A stretch of DNA of 64,000 nucleotides from DATKAB01 sp964542745 (GTDB lineage: Bacteria; Eisenbacteria; RBG-16-71-46): assembly GCA_964542745.1 (NCBI GenBank), contig CAZIVR010000008.1, positions 1-64,000 of the forward strand, written 5' to 3'. Position 1 is the stretch's first letter. Each line of letters opens with the position of its first letter. Of this stretch, positions 1-8,547 are shown piece by piece. The notes below the pieces were generated by a model. The model was not told the origin of the DNA and ran no database searches. It was given only the letters and a program-made list of their open reading frames with translations. Made by a program: the position numbers and the translations under genes.

Positions 1-138
1 GTTCGGCGCTTCACGAGGGCTCCCGGGAACCTACCCGAAACCCGGCGTCGCGACAGGCGTCCGCCCGCCGCGCTCCTGCGTCAATTTGAATTCGCGTCAT
101 GGCACTCGACTCGCGGGTGTGATGCGATACTGTCGCCA

Positions 139-351
139 GTGAGCCTCAATAGACCGCACGACTTGAACCGGCTCGCGCACACAGTGGCTCGAATCGTTCC
201 GGGCGAGGTCATCGAAAGGCGCTCCCTGCTCAGCCACCGCGAGGAGGCTGGCACCAAAGGCGGCAAGGCTCGCGCAATGAAACTCACTGCGAGTCAGCGT
301 CGAGCGATTGCTCGAAAAGCGGCAAGGTCCCGTTGGGAACGGAAGTCCTAG
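139..351 (+). CDS. small GGKAR-motif protein, function unknown
   Basis: A 70-residue basic protein starting at GTG. The second half carries a GGKARA block followed by LTASQRRAIARKAARSRW. This signature recurs in small uncharacterised bacterial proteins (GGKAR...LTxxxRxxIAxxAAxxRW) and argues that the reading frame is real. Its last 68 bases overlap the 3' end of the convergent ATPase gene. No Shine-Dalgarno sequence precedes the GTG, but a -10-like GATACT ends 8 bases before it, so a leaderless transcript is possible. The lower GC of this stretch is shared with the ATPase gene and unlike the rest of the window. Function is unknown; the basic C-terminus could bind nucleic acid, but that is a guess. 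Confidence 0.6.
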   Translation: MSLNRPHDLNRLAHTVARIVPGEVIERRSLLSHREEAGTKGGKARAMKLTASQRRAIARKAARSRWERKS

Positions 352-1882
352 GCTTTGTTCGCCTCAGTGGCATTGGTGCCCTTTCGCGTTTGTCACTCCC
401 CGCTTTCTTGCCGGCGGCGATGGGGGCAGGCTCGATGCCGCTGATCGCGTCCTCGATTGGCTGAGTGATCTCCTTCGCCCTCTCCGGATCAAGATTCTTC
501 CGAGCCCATTCAGAGCACATTGCCTGCCACAGGATGTCCATCCGAACCGTGAGCCTTATCGAGGCTTCGCGAACCCATCCATGGTGTTCAGTAAGAGACA
601 TGGCGCGCTCACACGCATCGGCCACGTCTGGGAAGGGGCGCCCAATGCGTTGGGAAAGAGCTTGCCAACCCGAGGAGTGCTTCAGCGCCTCGAAAACGAC
701 GCGTTCTGGCGCATCATCTCCAGGCAGCAGGATACATCCCGGCGCCTTGGCTTGATCTCCGTCCAGAAACACGCAGGACGGATCAGGGAATCTCTGCCGC
801 TTCACCATCTCACCAAGAGCGCGTCCAACTGAAGCCGTACCAAAGGGGATGATCCGGCAGCGTTGGGCAAGCGAGGCATCGTGCGCAACGATGATTTCCA
901 TCAAGAAGTCTTTGGCTCGATCGTCCTCCACGTAAAGGTCGCACTCCGGCTGGGGAACCTCATCCATCTTCGTCATGGCGAACGCAGAGCTGACTCCGTA
1001 CACGATCTCCCGGCTCGACCCGATCTGCATGATGTAGGCCCGAGCTTCGGGCGGCAGTTCCTCGAGCACGTAGGGTGAGTGAGTCGTCAGGATCACTTGC
1101 GCCTCGAGCTCACGGCAGCGTTCGGCCAAGTCCCGGATGAGGCGGCGTTGCGCTCGGGGATGCAGAGAACTCTCGATTTCGTCGATCAACACGAGACAGT
1201 GTTGGGGCCAGTCTTTCTGGAGTAGCTCGGCAATAGTCGTCTCTCCAGCTCCCTGATGGAATCCCGAGTAAGTCGACCCTTGATGACAGATGACAGGGAC
1301 CTCGCGATCGCTGATGTTCGTGAGTGACATCTTCGCCGAGTCATAAGTGCGACCCATGATCTGACCAAAACGAGCGAGGCGGGACTCCTCAAATGCCCGC
1401 GCAGATTTCTCCTGATGATTCGGGTTTTTCACGAGCTTCGTGTAACCAGAGCGGGCCGGGATTGGCTGAATTCGGCTCAGGTCGATATAGAGCACCTGAC
1501 GCTCAGGTCGCTCCGGGTTTCCGCGCCAGCGCTCACCGGGCTTTCGCAGCTTTTCGCTGATCTCGCGAGCACCCTCCCGACCGCCGTACTCAATCTCCGC
1601 TTTCTCGATCTTTTCCCAGTAGGTCTGAGGGAAAAAATCGGAAGCGAAACGTCCCTTGCCTCCCTTCGGGACCCGGTAGACCGAAGCTGCCGCTTGAAGC
1701 AGCGTACTCTTCCCAGCTCCGTTCTCACCGACAACAGCCATGATTGGGAACTGGAGGTCGAACCTTTGGCGGTTCCATCCACGGAGCCCCGAAATCCTGA
1801 GCCAGTCCAATCGCTTGGGCCACAAGCTGCCGCCAGACCGCCACTTTGTTGCGAGCCTCCGCACTTCGTTGCTGTTCGGCAT
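284..1882 (-). CDS. OLD-like AAA ATPase with C-terminal TOPRIM-like region
   Basis: About 532 residues. The N-terminal ABC/SMC-type ATPase has Walker A GENGAGKST (about 52-60), an ABC-signature-like SGFHQGAGE (206-214), Walker B LVLIDE (230-235) and an H-loop THSP (267-270). A TOPRIM-like part follows, with an acidic Glu in YVED (about 319) and DGD (374-376). This order matches the OLD nuclease/ATPase superfamily, whose members include phage-defence proteins. The ATG at 1882 is chosen because GGAGG lies 7 bases upstream; an in-frame TTG at 1927 adds 15 residues that include the translated ribosome site. GC is clearly lower than in neighbouring genes, suggesting horizontal acquisition. No helicase partner of the Gabija type is visible, although the left edge truncates the view. 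Confidence 0.8.
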   Translation of the reverse strand: MPNSNEVRRLATKWRSGGSLWPKRLDWLRISGLRGWNRQRFDLQFPIMAVVGENGAGKSTLLQAAASVYRVPKGGKGRFASDFFPQTYWEKIEKAEIEYGGREGAREISEKLRKPGERWRGNPERPERQVLYIDLSRIQPIPARSGYTKLVKNPNHQEKSARAFEESRLARFGQIMGRTYDSAKMSLTNISDREVPVICHQGSTYSGFHQGAGETTIAELLQKDWPQHCLVLIDEIESSLHPRAQRRLIRDLAERCRELEAQVILTTHSPYVLEELPPEARAYIMQIGSSREIVYGVSSAFAMTKMDEVPQPECDLYVEDDRAKDFLMEIIVAHDASLAQRCRIIPFGTASVGRALGEMVKRQRFPDPSCVFLDGDQAKAPGCILLPGDDAPERVVFEALKHSSGWQALSQRIGRPFPDVADACERAMSLTEHHGWVREASIRLTVRMDILWQAMCSEWARKNLDPERAKEITQPIEDAISGIEPAPIAAGKKAGSDKRERAPMPLRRTKPRTSVPNGTLPLFEQSLDADSQ

Positions 1883-1980
1883 CTCAAATCCTCCGCCCTG
1901 CCAACCGTAACTACCGTCAGGCCCCAATCACGCGTTAGCCCGCGCCGGGGCCGCCGCGCCCCGCGGACTCCGCTCCCCGC

Positions 1981-3552
1981 TCAATGCCGGAAGGTGCGGC
2001 GGCCGGTGAATTCCATCGCCACGCCGTGCCGGTCGGCCTCGGCGATCACGTCGGCGTCGCGGATCGAGCCCCCGGGCTGCACGATCGCGGCGATCCCGGC
2101 TTCGGCCGCGCGCTGCACGCCGTCCGGGAACGGGAAGAAGCCGTCGCTCGCGAGCACCGCGCCCCGCACCTCGTGGCCGGCGCGCCGCGCCTTCAGCAGC
2201 GCCACCTCCACCGCGTCCACCCGCGAGGTCTGGCCGGAGCCCAGCCCCACCAGCGCCTCCCCGCGCACGATCGCGATCGCGTTCGAGCGCGCCGCCGCGC
2301 ACACCTCCCACGCGAAGCGCAGCGCGCGCGCCTCGCCGGGCTCCGGGGCGCGGCGCGTGACCACGCGCCAGCCGGAATCGGGGGCGCCCGCGGCCTCCCG
2401 CTGCCCGAGGACCCAGCGCCCCGCGTCGCGGAACGCGGGACCGTCCGCCGACCACAGGTCGCCGGCCCCCATCCGCACCAGCCGGAGGTTCTTCCTCGCC
2501 CCCAGCGCCTCCTCCGCCCCGGGCGCCAGATCGGTGGCGGCCACCACCTCGAGGAAGGTGCCGGCCATGGCGGCGGCCGTCGGCGGATCGAGCGGCCGGT
2601 TGAACGCCACCACCCCGCCGAAGGCCGACAGCGGGTCCCCGGCGAACGCCGCCCGCCACGCCTCCTCGGGCGACGCGGCGCAGGCCGCGCCGCACGGCTG
2701 GTTGTGCTTCACGATCACGCAGGCCGGGGCCTCGAAGCGCGCCGCCAGCGCGACCGCCGACTCGAGATCCAGAAGGTTGTTGTAGGAGAGTTCGCGTCCC
2801 TCCTTCCACGCCTCGAGCCGCGCCGCCTCGCCGAGCGGCGCGTAGAGCGCCGCCGCCTGGTGCGGGTTCTCGCCGTAGCGGAGCACGCGCACCCGCTCGA
2901 GCGCGCGCACGTGCAGCCGCGGGAGATCCCCGGCCTCGCCCCCGCCGCGGCGCGCCAGCTCCGCGGCGATCGCCGCGTCGTAGGAAGCGGTGCGCGCGAA
3001 GGCGGCCACCGCCCACGCGCGGCGGCGCGCGCCGTCGGGTCCGCCCGCGCGGAACGCCTCCAGCGCCTCGTCGTACTGGGAGGGGTCGTGGAGCACCGTC
3101 ACGGCCGCGTGGTTCTTGGCCGCCGCGCGCAGCAGGGCCACGCCGCCGATGTCCACCTCCTCGATCGCCCCCGCGTCGTCGAGCGCCGCCGCGCGCGATT
3201 CGAACGGGTAGAGCGAGACCGCCACCAGGTCCACCGGCTCGAGCCCGCGCCGCTCCAGCTCGGCGAGGTCGCCGGGCACGTCGCGCCGCGCGAGGATCGC
3301 CGCGTGCACGTGCGGGTGCAGGGTCTTGACGCGGCCCCCGAGCAACTCGGCGAATCCGGTCCACGACTCGACCGGGGTCACCTCGACCCCGGCCGCGCCG
3401 AGCTCCGCCGCGGTCCCGCCGCTCGCCAGCACGCGCGTGCCGTGCGCCGCGAGCTCGCGCGCGAACCCGGCCGCCCCGCGCTTGTCGCTCAGCGACAGCA
3501 GCGCCGCCCGCGGCCAGCCGGGCGCGGGAGCGCGCGGGGGCGAGCCGGGCAT
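1981..3552 (-). CDS. purH: bifunctional AICAR transformylase/IMP cyclohydrolase
   Basis: 523 residues, the usual PurH length. It catalyses the last two steps of IMP synthesis: formylation of AICAR with 10-formyl-THF, then cyclisation. The N-terminal MGS-like cyclohydrolase domain (about 12-140) contains LSDK and VKTLHP. The transformylase domain contains LRYGENPHQ (224-232), SYNNLLDLESA and the catalytic Lys-His pair in VKHNQPCG (282-283). The C-terminus EFTGRRTFRH is typical. It is the last gene of the comEC-purN-HAD-purC-purH run. The ATG at 3552 follows purC by 17 bases; an in-frame GTG at 3573 overlaps the purC stop (GTGA) and is an alternative coupled start. Confidence 0.95.
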   Translation of the reverse strand: MPGSPPRAPAPGWPRAALLSLSDKRGAAGFARELAAHGTRVLASGGTAAELGAAGVEVTPVESWTGFAELLGGRVKTLHPHVHAAILARRDVPGDLAELERRGLEPVDLVAVSLYPFESRAAALDDAGAIEEVDIGGVALLRAAAKNHAAVTVLHDPSQYDEALEAFRAGGPDGARRRAWAVAAFARTASYDAAIAAELARRGGGEAGDLPRLHVRALERVRVLRYGENPHQAAALYAPLGEAARLEAWKEGRELSYNNLLDLESAVALAARFEAPACVIVKHNQPCGAACAASPEEAWRAAFAGDPLSAFGGVVAFNRPLDPPTAAAMAGTFLEVVAATDLAPGAEEALGARKNLRLVRMGAGDLWSADGPAFRDAGRWVLGQREAAGAPDSGWRVVTRRAPEPGEARALRFAWEVCAAARSNAIAIVRGEALVGLGSGQTSRVDAVEVALLKARRAGHEVRGAVLASDGFFPFPDGVQRAAEAGIAAIVQPGGSIRDADVIAEADRHGVAMEFTGRRTFRH

Positions 3553-3569
3553 CGCTTCCGCGGCCCCGC

Positions 3570-4505
3570 TCACCGGCCCGGGCCGGCCAGGCGCCGGTGC
3601 GCCTCCAGGTAGCGATCCTGGGTCTTCCGCACCACGTCCTCGGGCAGCGGCGGCGCCGGCGGCTCGTGGTCCCAGCCGCTCGCGTCCAGCCAGTCGCGCA
3701 CGAACTGCTTGTCGAAGCTCAGAAGCCGGCCGGCCTCGTACTCGGCGCGGTCCCAGTAGCGCGAGGAGTCGGGCGTGAGCGCCTCGTCGATGAGCGTGAG
3801 CGCTCCGTCCACCCGGCCGAACTCGAACTTGGTGTCGGCCAGCACCAGCCCGCGCTCCCAGGCCCGCGCGCGTGCCTCCTCGTAGAGGGCCAGCGAGCGC
3901 TCGCGCAGCGCCTCGGCGGTCGCCCGCCCCGCGAGTTCGACCATGCGCTCGAAGGGAATGTTCTCGTCGTGGCCCACGTCGTTCTTGGTCGCCGGGGTGA
4001 AGATCGCGGGCTCGAGCTTCGAGCCGTCCCGCAGCCCCGGGGGGAGCGCGATGCCGCACACCCGGCCGTCGCGCTGGTACTCCTTCCAGCCCGACCCGGT
4101 GAGGTACCCGCGCACCACGCACTCGAGGTCCACGCGCTCGGCCCGGCGCACCAATTGGGCGCGCCCCTCGAGCAGGCGGGCGTGCGCGGCGAAGGGCGCC
4201 GGGAACTCCGAAGGCTCGTCGCTCACCAGGTGGTGGGGCGCGGCGCTCGCGAGCGTGCGCATCCAGTGCGCCGAGATCGCCGAGAGGATCGCGCCCTTGC
4301 CCGGGATCGGCGTCGGGAGGATCGAGTCGTAGGCGGAGAGCCGGTCGCTGGCGACGATCACCAGGTGAGCGGGCCCGGCTTCGTAGATCGAGCGGACCTT
4401 GCCGTGGCGCCAGGCGGTGAGGCCGGGAATCGCGACGGTGTGCAGCGCGCGGGCGGGGTCGAGCAGCTCGGGAGCGATGGGGCGGGGTGCGGACGTGGTC
4501 GCCAT
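3570..4505 (-). CDS. purC: SAICAR synthetase
   Basis: 311 residues, a full-length PurC of the longer bacterial/yeast type. It makes SAICAR from CAIR, aspartate and ATP, the step that supplies the substrate of PurB upstream of PurH. Visible landmarks are GKVRSIYEAG near the N-terminus (ATP-binding region), VIVASDRLSAYDSILPTPIP, and a C-terminal DTKFEFG/LIDEALTPDSSRYW block that is characteristic of the family. The ATG at 4505 has a clear GGGAGG seven bases upstream, so it may be translated well despite an 18-base gap after the HAD gene. Confidence 0.95.
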   Translation of the reverse strand: MATTSAPRPIAPELLDPARALHTVAIPGLTAWRHGKVRSIYEAGPAHLVIVASDRLSAYDSILPTPIPGKGAILSAISAHWMRTLASAAPHHLVSDEPSEFPAPFAAHARLLEGRAQLVRRAERVDLECVVRGYLTGSGWKEYQRDGRVCGIALPPGLRDGSKLEPAIFTPATKNDVGHDENIPFERMVELAGRATAEALRERSLALYEEARARAWERGLVLADTKFEFGRVDGALTLIDEALTPDSSRYWDRAEYEAGRLLSFDKQFVRDWLDASGWDHEPPAPPLPEDVVRKTQDRYLEAHRRLAGPGR

Positions 4506-4523
4506 GGTGGACCTCCCGCCGTC

Positions 4524-5312
4524 TCACGGGACGGCGCGGTTGGGCTCCGGCGCCTCCCCCGCGTTCGCGGGGGCGGGCAGCCGGAAACGGCTCCTCAGAT
4601 GAGTGGAAAGATGGGACATCCCGGGAATCGCCGCCACCCCCTCGGGAGCGTAGTCGCCGAGCGGGTCGAGCAGCGTGAAGTGGAGGCCCGCGGCCCGCGA
4701 TCCCGCCTCGTCCACGCACAGGATGTCGCCCACGTAGAGGGCGCGCTCGGGCGGCACGCCGAGCCGATCGAGGGCGATGCGGAAGATGCCGGGATCCGGC
4801 TTCTCGATCCCGACCACCTGCGAGTCCACGACGAACTCGAGGCCTTCCCGCACGCCGCAATCCACGAGGTGGCGTTCGGCGCGCCCGTCGGAGTTGGAGA
4901 CCACGGCGAGCCGCAGCCCCATCGCGCGCGCCTCGTCCAGCGCCGCGCGCGCGCCCTCGACCGGGCGCGTCCACAGGCCGGTCGCGGCGTGGCGCTCGAG
5001 GAAGCGCTCGAGCGCGGGGCGCGCGACCTGGGGCGGGACGCCGCACGCCTCGAGCATCCCGCCGAAGTAGGCGAGCGTGTCGCCCTGCGCGCCGAGCGGC
5101 GGAGCCGCCTCGCCGGGCCCGGCGGGACGCCCCCGGCTCGCGTCGTAGCGGCGGCGGCCCTCCACCTCCGCCCGGCGCAGGTGCCGGGCGTCGAGCGCGA
5201 ACCCGAGCGCGCTCACCTCGGCGCTCATCCACTCGAAGTCGAGGCGCACCAGCGTGCCGCCGGCGTCGAACACCATCGCGTCGAGGGCCGGGATCCCGGC
5301 GGCGCCGTTCAT
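4524..5312 (-). CDS. HAD-superfamily hydrolase
   Basis: 262 residues. The nucleophile motif FDAGGTLVRLD is at about 14-24. Motif II is the Ser of VVSNSDG, the motif III Lys is in EKPDP, and motif IV is YVGDILCVDEAG. An alpha-helical cap of about 100 residues lies between motifs I and II, as in C1-cap phosphatases of the phosphoglycolate phosphatase/HDHD3 type. The second Asp of the canonical DxD is Gly (DAGG), common in FDAGGTL members. The start overlaps the purN stop (ATGA), so it is translationally coupled inside the purine operon. A phosphatase on a purine or folate intermediate is possible, but no substrate can be read from sequence. Confidence 0.85.
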   Translation of the reverse strand: MNGAAGIPALDAMVFDAGGTLVRLDFEWMSAEVSALGFALDARHLRRAEVEGRRRYDASRGRPAGPGEAAPPLGAQGDTLAYFGGMLEACGVPPQVARPALERFLERHAATGLWTRPVEGARAALDEARAMGLRLAVVSNSDGRAERHLVDCGVREGLEFVVDSQVVGIEKPDPGIFRIALDRLGVPPERALYVGDILCVDEAGSRAAGLHFTLLDPLGDYAPEGVAAIPGMSHLSTHLRSRFRLPAPANAGEAPEPNRAVP

Positions 5313-5962
5313 CGCGCGCCGCCCCCCGCCGAACCGGCGCCAGCACCCGCCTCCCACGCGAGCCGGCGCCCCTCGATCCGCCAGCCCCCGGCGAGGAAGC
5401 GCCGCACCGCGCGCGGGTAGAGCGCGTGCTCGGCCTCGTGCACGCGGGCCTCCAGCGACTCGAGCGTGTCGTCCTCGAGCACCGGCACCGGGGCCTGCGC
5501 CACGATCGGGCCGGCGTCGAGCTCGGCGTCCACCAGGTGCACGGTGCAGCCGGTCACGCGCACGCCGTGACGGAACGCCTGGCCGATCGCGTCGAGGCCC
5601 GGGAAGGCGGGCAGCAGCGACGGGTGCAGGTTCAGCACGCGGCCCGGGTACGCGTCGAGCAGGGTGGCGTGCAGCCGCCGCATGAATCCCGCGAGCAGGA
5701 TCCCCTCGATCCCGCGCTCCCGCAGGGCGTCGAGCCAGGGGCGCTCGTCCTCGATCCGGGTGCGGAAGCGGCCCACCGGCGGCGTCAGGGCCTCGATGCC
5801 GAGGCGGCGTGCGCGCGCGATCACGGGCGCGTCCGGGCGGTCGCAGAGAAGCGCGCGGATCTCGCCCCCGAGCTCGCCGCGGCGCGAAGCGTCCGCCAGC
5901 GCCTGGAAGTTGCCGCCCCGGCCCGAGGCGAGGACCGCGAGAATGCGGGGAGCGGTGCGCAC
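5309..5962 (-). CDS. purN: phosphoribosylglycinamide formyltransferase (GART)
   Basis: 217 residues. It transfers a formyl group from 10-formyl-THF to GAR, the third step of de novo purine synthesis. The phosphate-binding start LASGRGGNFQAL corresponds to SGxGSNLQ. The catalytic Asn and His are in LNLHPSLLPAFPG, and the catalytic Asp is in VHLVDAELDAGPI. The GTG start at 5962 is fixed by an in-frame TAG a few codons upstream, 8 bases after the comEC stop. The tail ends in Gly/Ala residues that overlap the HAD start. Confidence 0.95.
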   Translation of the reverse strand: MRTAPRILAVLASGRGGNFQALADASRRGELGGEIRALLCDRPDAPVIARARRLGIEALTPPVGRFRTRIEDERPWLDALRERGIEGILLAGFMRRLHATLLDAYPGRVLNLHPSLLPAFPGLDAIGQAFRHGVRVTGCTVHLVDAELDAGPIVAQAPVPVLEDDTLESLEARVHEAEHALYPRAVRRFLAGGWRIEGRRLAWEAGAGAGSAGGGAR

Positions 5963-5970
5963 GCCGGAAT

Positions 5971-8424
5971 CTAGACCGGCCGCTTCGCCCGCCGCAAGGC
6001 CGGGCGGCACCGGCGCGGCGCGGGCGCGCGGCCGGGCGCCGTCCGACCCGCGGGGAGCGCGGCGCCTCGCGCGGGATCGCGCGCGCGCCAGTCGAGCCGC
6101 GCGATGCGGCCGTCCCGCAGCTCGTACCACAGCGCGCCCTCCCGGTCGGTGCGGTCCACGCGGGCGCCCGCGGCCGCGAGCCGCGCGAGCGCGCCGCCGG
6201 ACGGATGTCCGTACGGGTTGCGCGCGCCGCACGAGATCCACGCGACCGCGGGACGCGTTCGGGCGAGGAAGCCCGCGCCGCTCGAGGAACCCGAGCCATG
6301 GTGGCCCGCCTTGACCAGCCCGCCGCGCCCGACCGGCTCGAGCCGCGCCTCGACCACGCTGTCCACGTCGGCGAGCAGCAGCGCGCGCGTGCGCCCGGCC
6401 ACGATCTCGAGCACCAGGCCCGAGGCGTTGTCGCCGCGCCCCGCCGCGGCCGAGTCGGCGCCCGTCCACGGCCGGGGCGGCGGCCAGCGCACCACGACGA
6501 GCGGGCGCTCGAGCAGCGTGTCGCCGCGCGCGAGCCCAACGGTGGCGCCGCCGACCGGCCGCCCGGCGCCGGGACCCGCCACCGCCTCCACGCGCACCGC
6601 GCGCCGCACCGCGGCCACTCCTCCGGTGTGGTCGCCGTCGTCGTGGGTGAGCACGAGCGCCCGGAGGCGACGGACCGCCGCCCACCGCAGGAACGGCCGC
6701 ACCACGCGCTCGCCCGCGTCGTGGGCCGGGGAACGGGGTCCCGCGTCCACCAGCCACCAGCCGCGCGAATCGCCCACCGCGGTGGCGTCGCCCTGGCCCA
6801 CGTCGAGCGCCACGATCCACAGGGTCCCGGGCGGCGGCCGCAGTTCGGGCGTGGCGATCCCGAGGAGGATTGCGAGCGCGGCCGCGAGCCCGCCGAGCCC
6901 GAGCAGCGCCTCGCGCGCCGCGCCGGGCCCGCGCTGCCGCGACTCGAGGTCACCCGGCGCGCACGCGGCGGCGGCCAGCAGCGCGGTGCCGGCGAGCCCG
7001 ACGGCCAGCACGCCCGGGTCGTGGCCGGTGGCGAGCAGGGCGCCCGGCCAGCGCGCCGCAGTCCCGGTGATCGTGACCAGCGCGCGGGCCAGCGCCTCGC
7101 ACGCGGCGGCGAAGGGGTGGCCCGCGCCGGGCGCGACGGCATCGGCGACCAGCGCCAGCCACGCCGACGCCAGCAGCAGGCCGCACGCCGGAACCGCGAG
7201 CAGGTTGGCGGCGAGCGCCGGCCACGCGAGCCCGTAAACCCGCGCCATCAGGATCGGCGCGCACATCCCCTGCGCGGCGATGCCCGCGCGGAGCGCGGCC
7301 GCGAGGGCGCGCGCGAATCCTCCGGGCGCGGGCCGTGCCGTGGCCGACGCGAGCGCGAGGCCGAGCGAGGCCGCGCACGAGAGCTGGAAGCCGAGGTCGA
7401 GGGCCCAGCCCGGATTCCACCCGAGCAGCGCGAGGGCCGTGACCGCGAGCGCCTGCGCGGGATCGGCGGAAAGGCGCGCCGCGCGCGCGGCGGCCGTCCA
7501 GCACTCGGTGACCACGGCGCGCAGCAGCGAGGGGATGGGTCCGGCGAGGGCGAGGTAGAAGAGCGCGGCCGCGGCACCGGCCGCGGCGCGCGCGCCCACT
7601 CCGCCGCCGAGGCTCGCCGCCAGCGCGCGGGCCACCGCCGCCAGCGCGCTCACGTGGAGCCCGCTCAGCGCCAGCAGGTGGACGAGCCCCGAGGCGCGGA
7701 AGTCGGCTTCCAGCCCGCCCGGCAGCGCGCCGCGGTCGCCGGTCACGAGCGGCAGCACCAGCTCGCGCGTCCCGGGGCCGAGCCGCTCGCCGAGACGGCG
7801 CTCCACCGCGCGGCGCCAGCGCGTGGCGGTGGCCCGGAGCAGCGCCCCCTTCGGACCCGGTTCGGGCCGCTGGAGCGCGAACGCGCTGCCCGCGGCGGTC
7901 AGCCCCGCCGCGTCGGCCGATTCGCGCGGATCCCACCCGCCCGGGTTGCGCCGCGACCGGGGTGGGGCGAGTTCGACCAGCCCCCGCACCGGATCGCCCC
8001 ATTCGGCGGCCGAGTCCTCCGGGAGCCGGACCCGGACGCGCGCCCCGCGCGCGAGCGGCGGGTCCGCGCGCTCAATCCTGAGGGTCGCGAGCGGGCGGCC
8101 CGAGGCGCGCGCCGGGTGTCCCTCGACGGTGGCCGCGATCCGGTGGAGCGCCCCCTCGCCGACGCCGGCGCGCGCGGCCTCGAGCGCCGCGGTCCGCAGG
8201 TGGCCGCGCGCGAGGCCGGCGAGGAACGCCGCGCGCGCGAGCAGCGCCGCCGCGACCCGACGGGGCGCACGCCAGGCGGCCCGCGCGGCGAGCGCGGCGC
8301 GCGCGGCCGCCGCGGGCGCGGGCCACGCCTCCCCCGCGCCGGCGTGCGCCAGGGCGATCGTCCGCCCCACCACGATGCCGCACCAGCACGCGGCCGCCAC
8401 CGCCAACGCCGATCGCCCCCCCAC
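5971..8424 (-). CDS. comEC: ComEC/Rec2-type DNA-uptake channel
   Basis: 817 residues, starting at GTG. A very Ala-rich N-terminal part with hydrophobic segments is followed by the ComEC competence domain, containing LFYLALAGPIPSLLRAV and LALSGLHVSALAAV (the conserved LSGLH). The C-terminal metallo-beta-lactamase-like domain begins at VALDVGQGDA and carries LTHDDGDHTGG as its metal-site motif, plus GHHGS. Family members form the inner-membrane channel for single-stranded DNA during natural transformation. It heads the purine operon and is separated from purN by 8 bases. An Ala/Arg-rich C-terminal tail is unconserved. Confidence 0.9.
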   Translation of the reverse strand: MGGRSALAVAAACWCGIVVGRTIALAHAGAGEAWPAPAAAARAALAARAAWRAPRRVAAALLARAAFLAGLARGHLRTAALEAARAGVGEGALHRIAATVEGHPARASGRPLATLRIERADPPLARGARVRVRLPEDSAAEWGDPVRGLVELAPPRSRRNPGGWDPRESADAAGLTAAGSAFALQRPEPGPKGALLRATATRWRRAVERRLGERLGPGTRELVLPLVTGDRGALPGGLEADFRASGLVHLLALSGLHVSALAAVARALAASLGGGVGARAAAGAAAALFYLALAGPIPSLLRAVVTECWTAAARAARLSADPAQALAVTALALLGWNPGWALDLGFQLSCAASLGLALASATARPAPGGFARALAAALRAGIAAQGMCAPILMARVYGLAWPALAANLLAVPACGLLLASAWLALVADAVAPGAGHPFAAACEALARALVTITGTAARWPGALLATGHDPGVLAVGLAGTALLAAAACAPGDLESRQRGPGAAREALLGLGGLAAALAILLGIATPELRPPPGTLWIVALDVGQGDATAVGDSRGWWLVDAGPRSPAHDAGERVVRPFLRWAAVRRLRALVLTHDDGDHTGGVAAVRRAVRVEAVAGPGAGRPVGGATVGLARGDTLLERPLVVVRWPPPRPWTGADSAAAGRGDNASGLVLEIVAGRTRALLLADVDSVVEARLEPVGRGGLVKAGHHGSGSSSGAGFLARTRPAVAWISCGARNPYGHPSGGALARLAAAGARVDRTDREGALWYELRDGRIARLDWRARDPARGAALPAGRTAPGRAPAPRRCRPALRRAKRPV

Positions 8425-8493
8425 GCCGCGGCGACGGGGAAAGCCGCGTGCCAGCGCGAAGCGCGGATTCCGCGGGGTGGGACGCCGGAAACG

Positions 8494-8530
8494 GCGCGGG
8501 GCCCGACCACGGAGTGGACGGGCCCCGCGC
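8494..8530 (-). terminator. 11-bp perfect hairpin after PEGA gene
   Basis: Arms 8494-8504 and 8520-8530 are perfectly complementary (GCGCGGGGCCC), with a 15-nt loop. It lies 18 bases beyond the PEGA-gene stop and before comEC. There is no U-tract, so intrinsic termination is likely but not certain. Confidence 0.6.
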
Positions 8531-8547
8531 GATCGTGGACGGCCGGC

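Noticed and set aside
1928..3364. Arg/Gly-rich minus-strand open frame overlapping purH
   Set aside because: It is a shadow frame of purH with no ribosome site and no domain.
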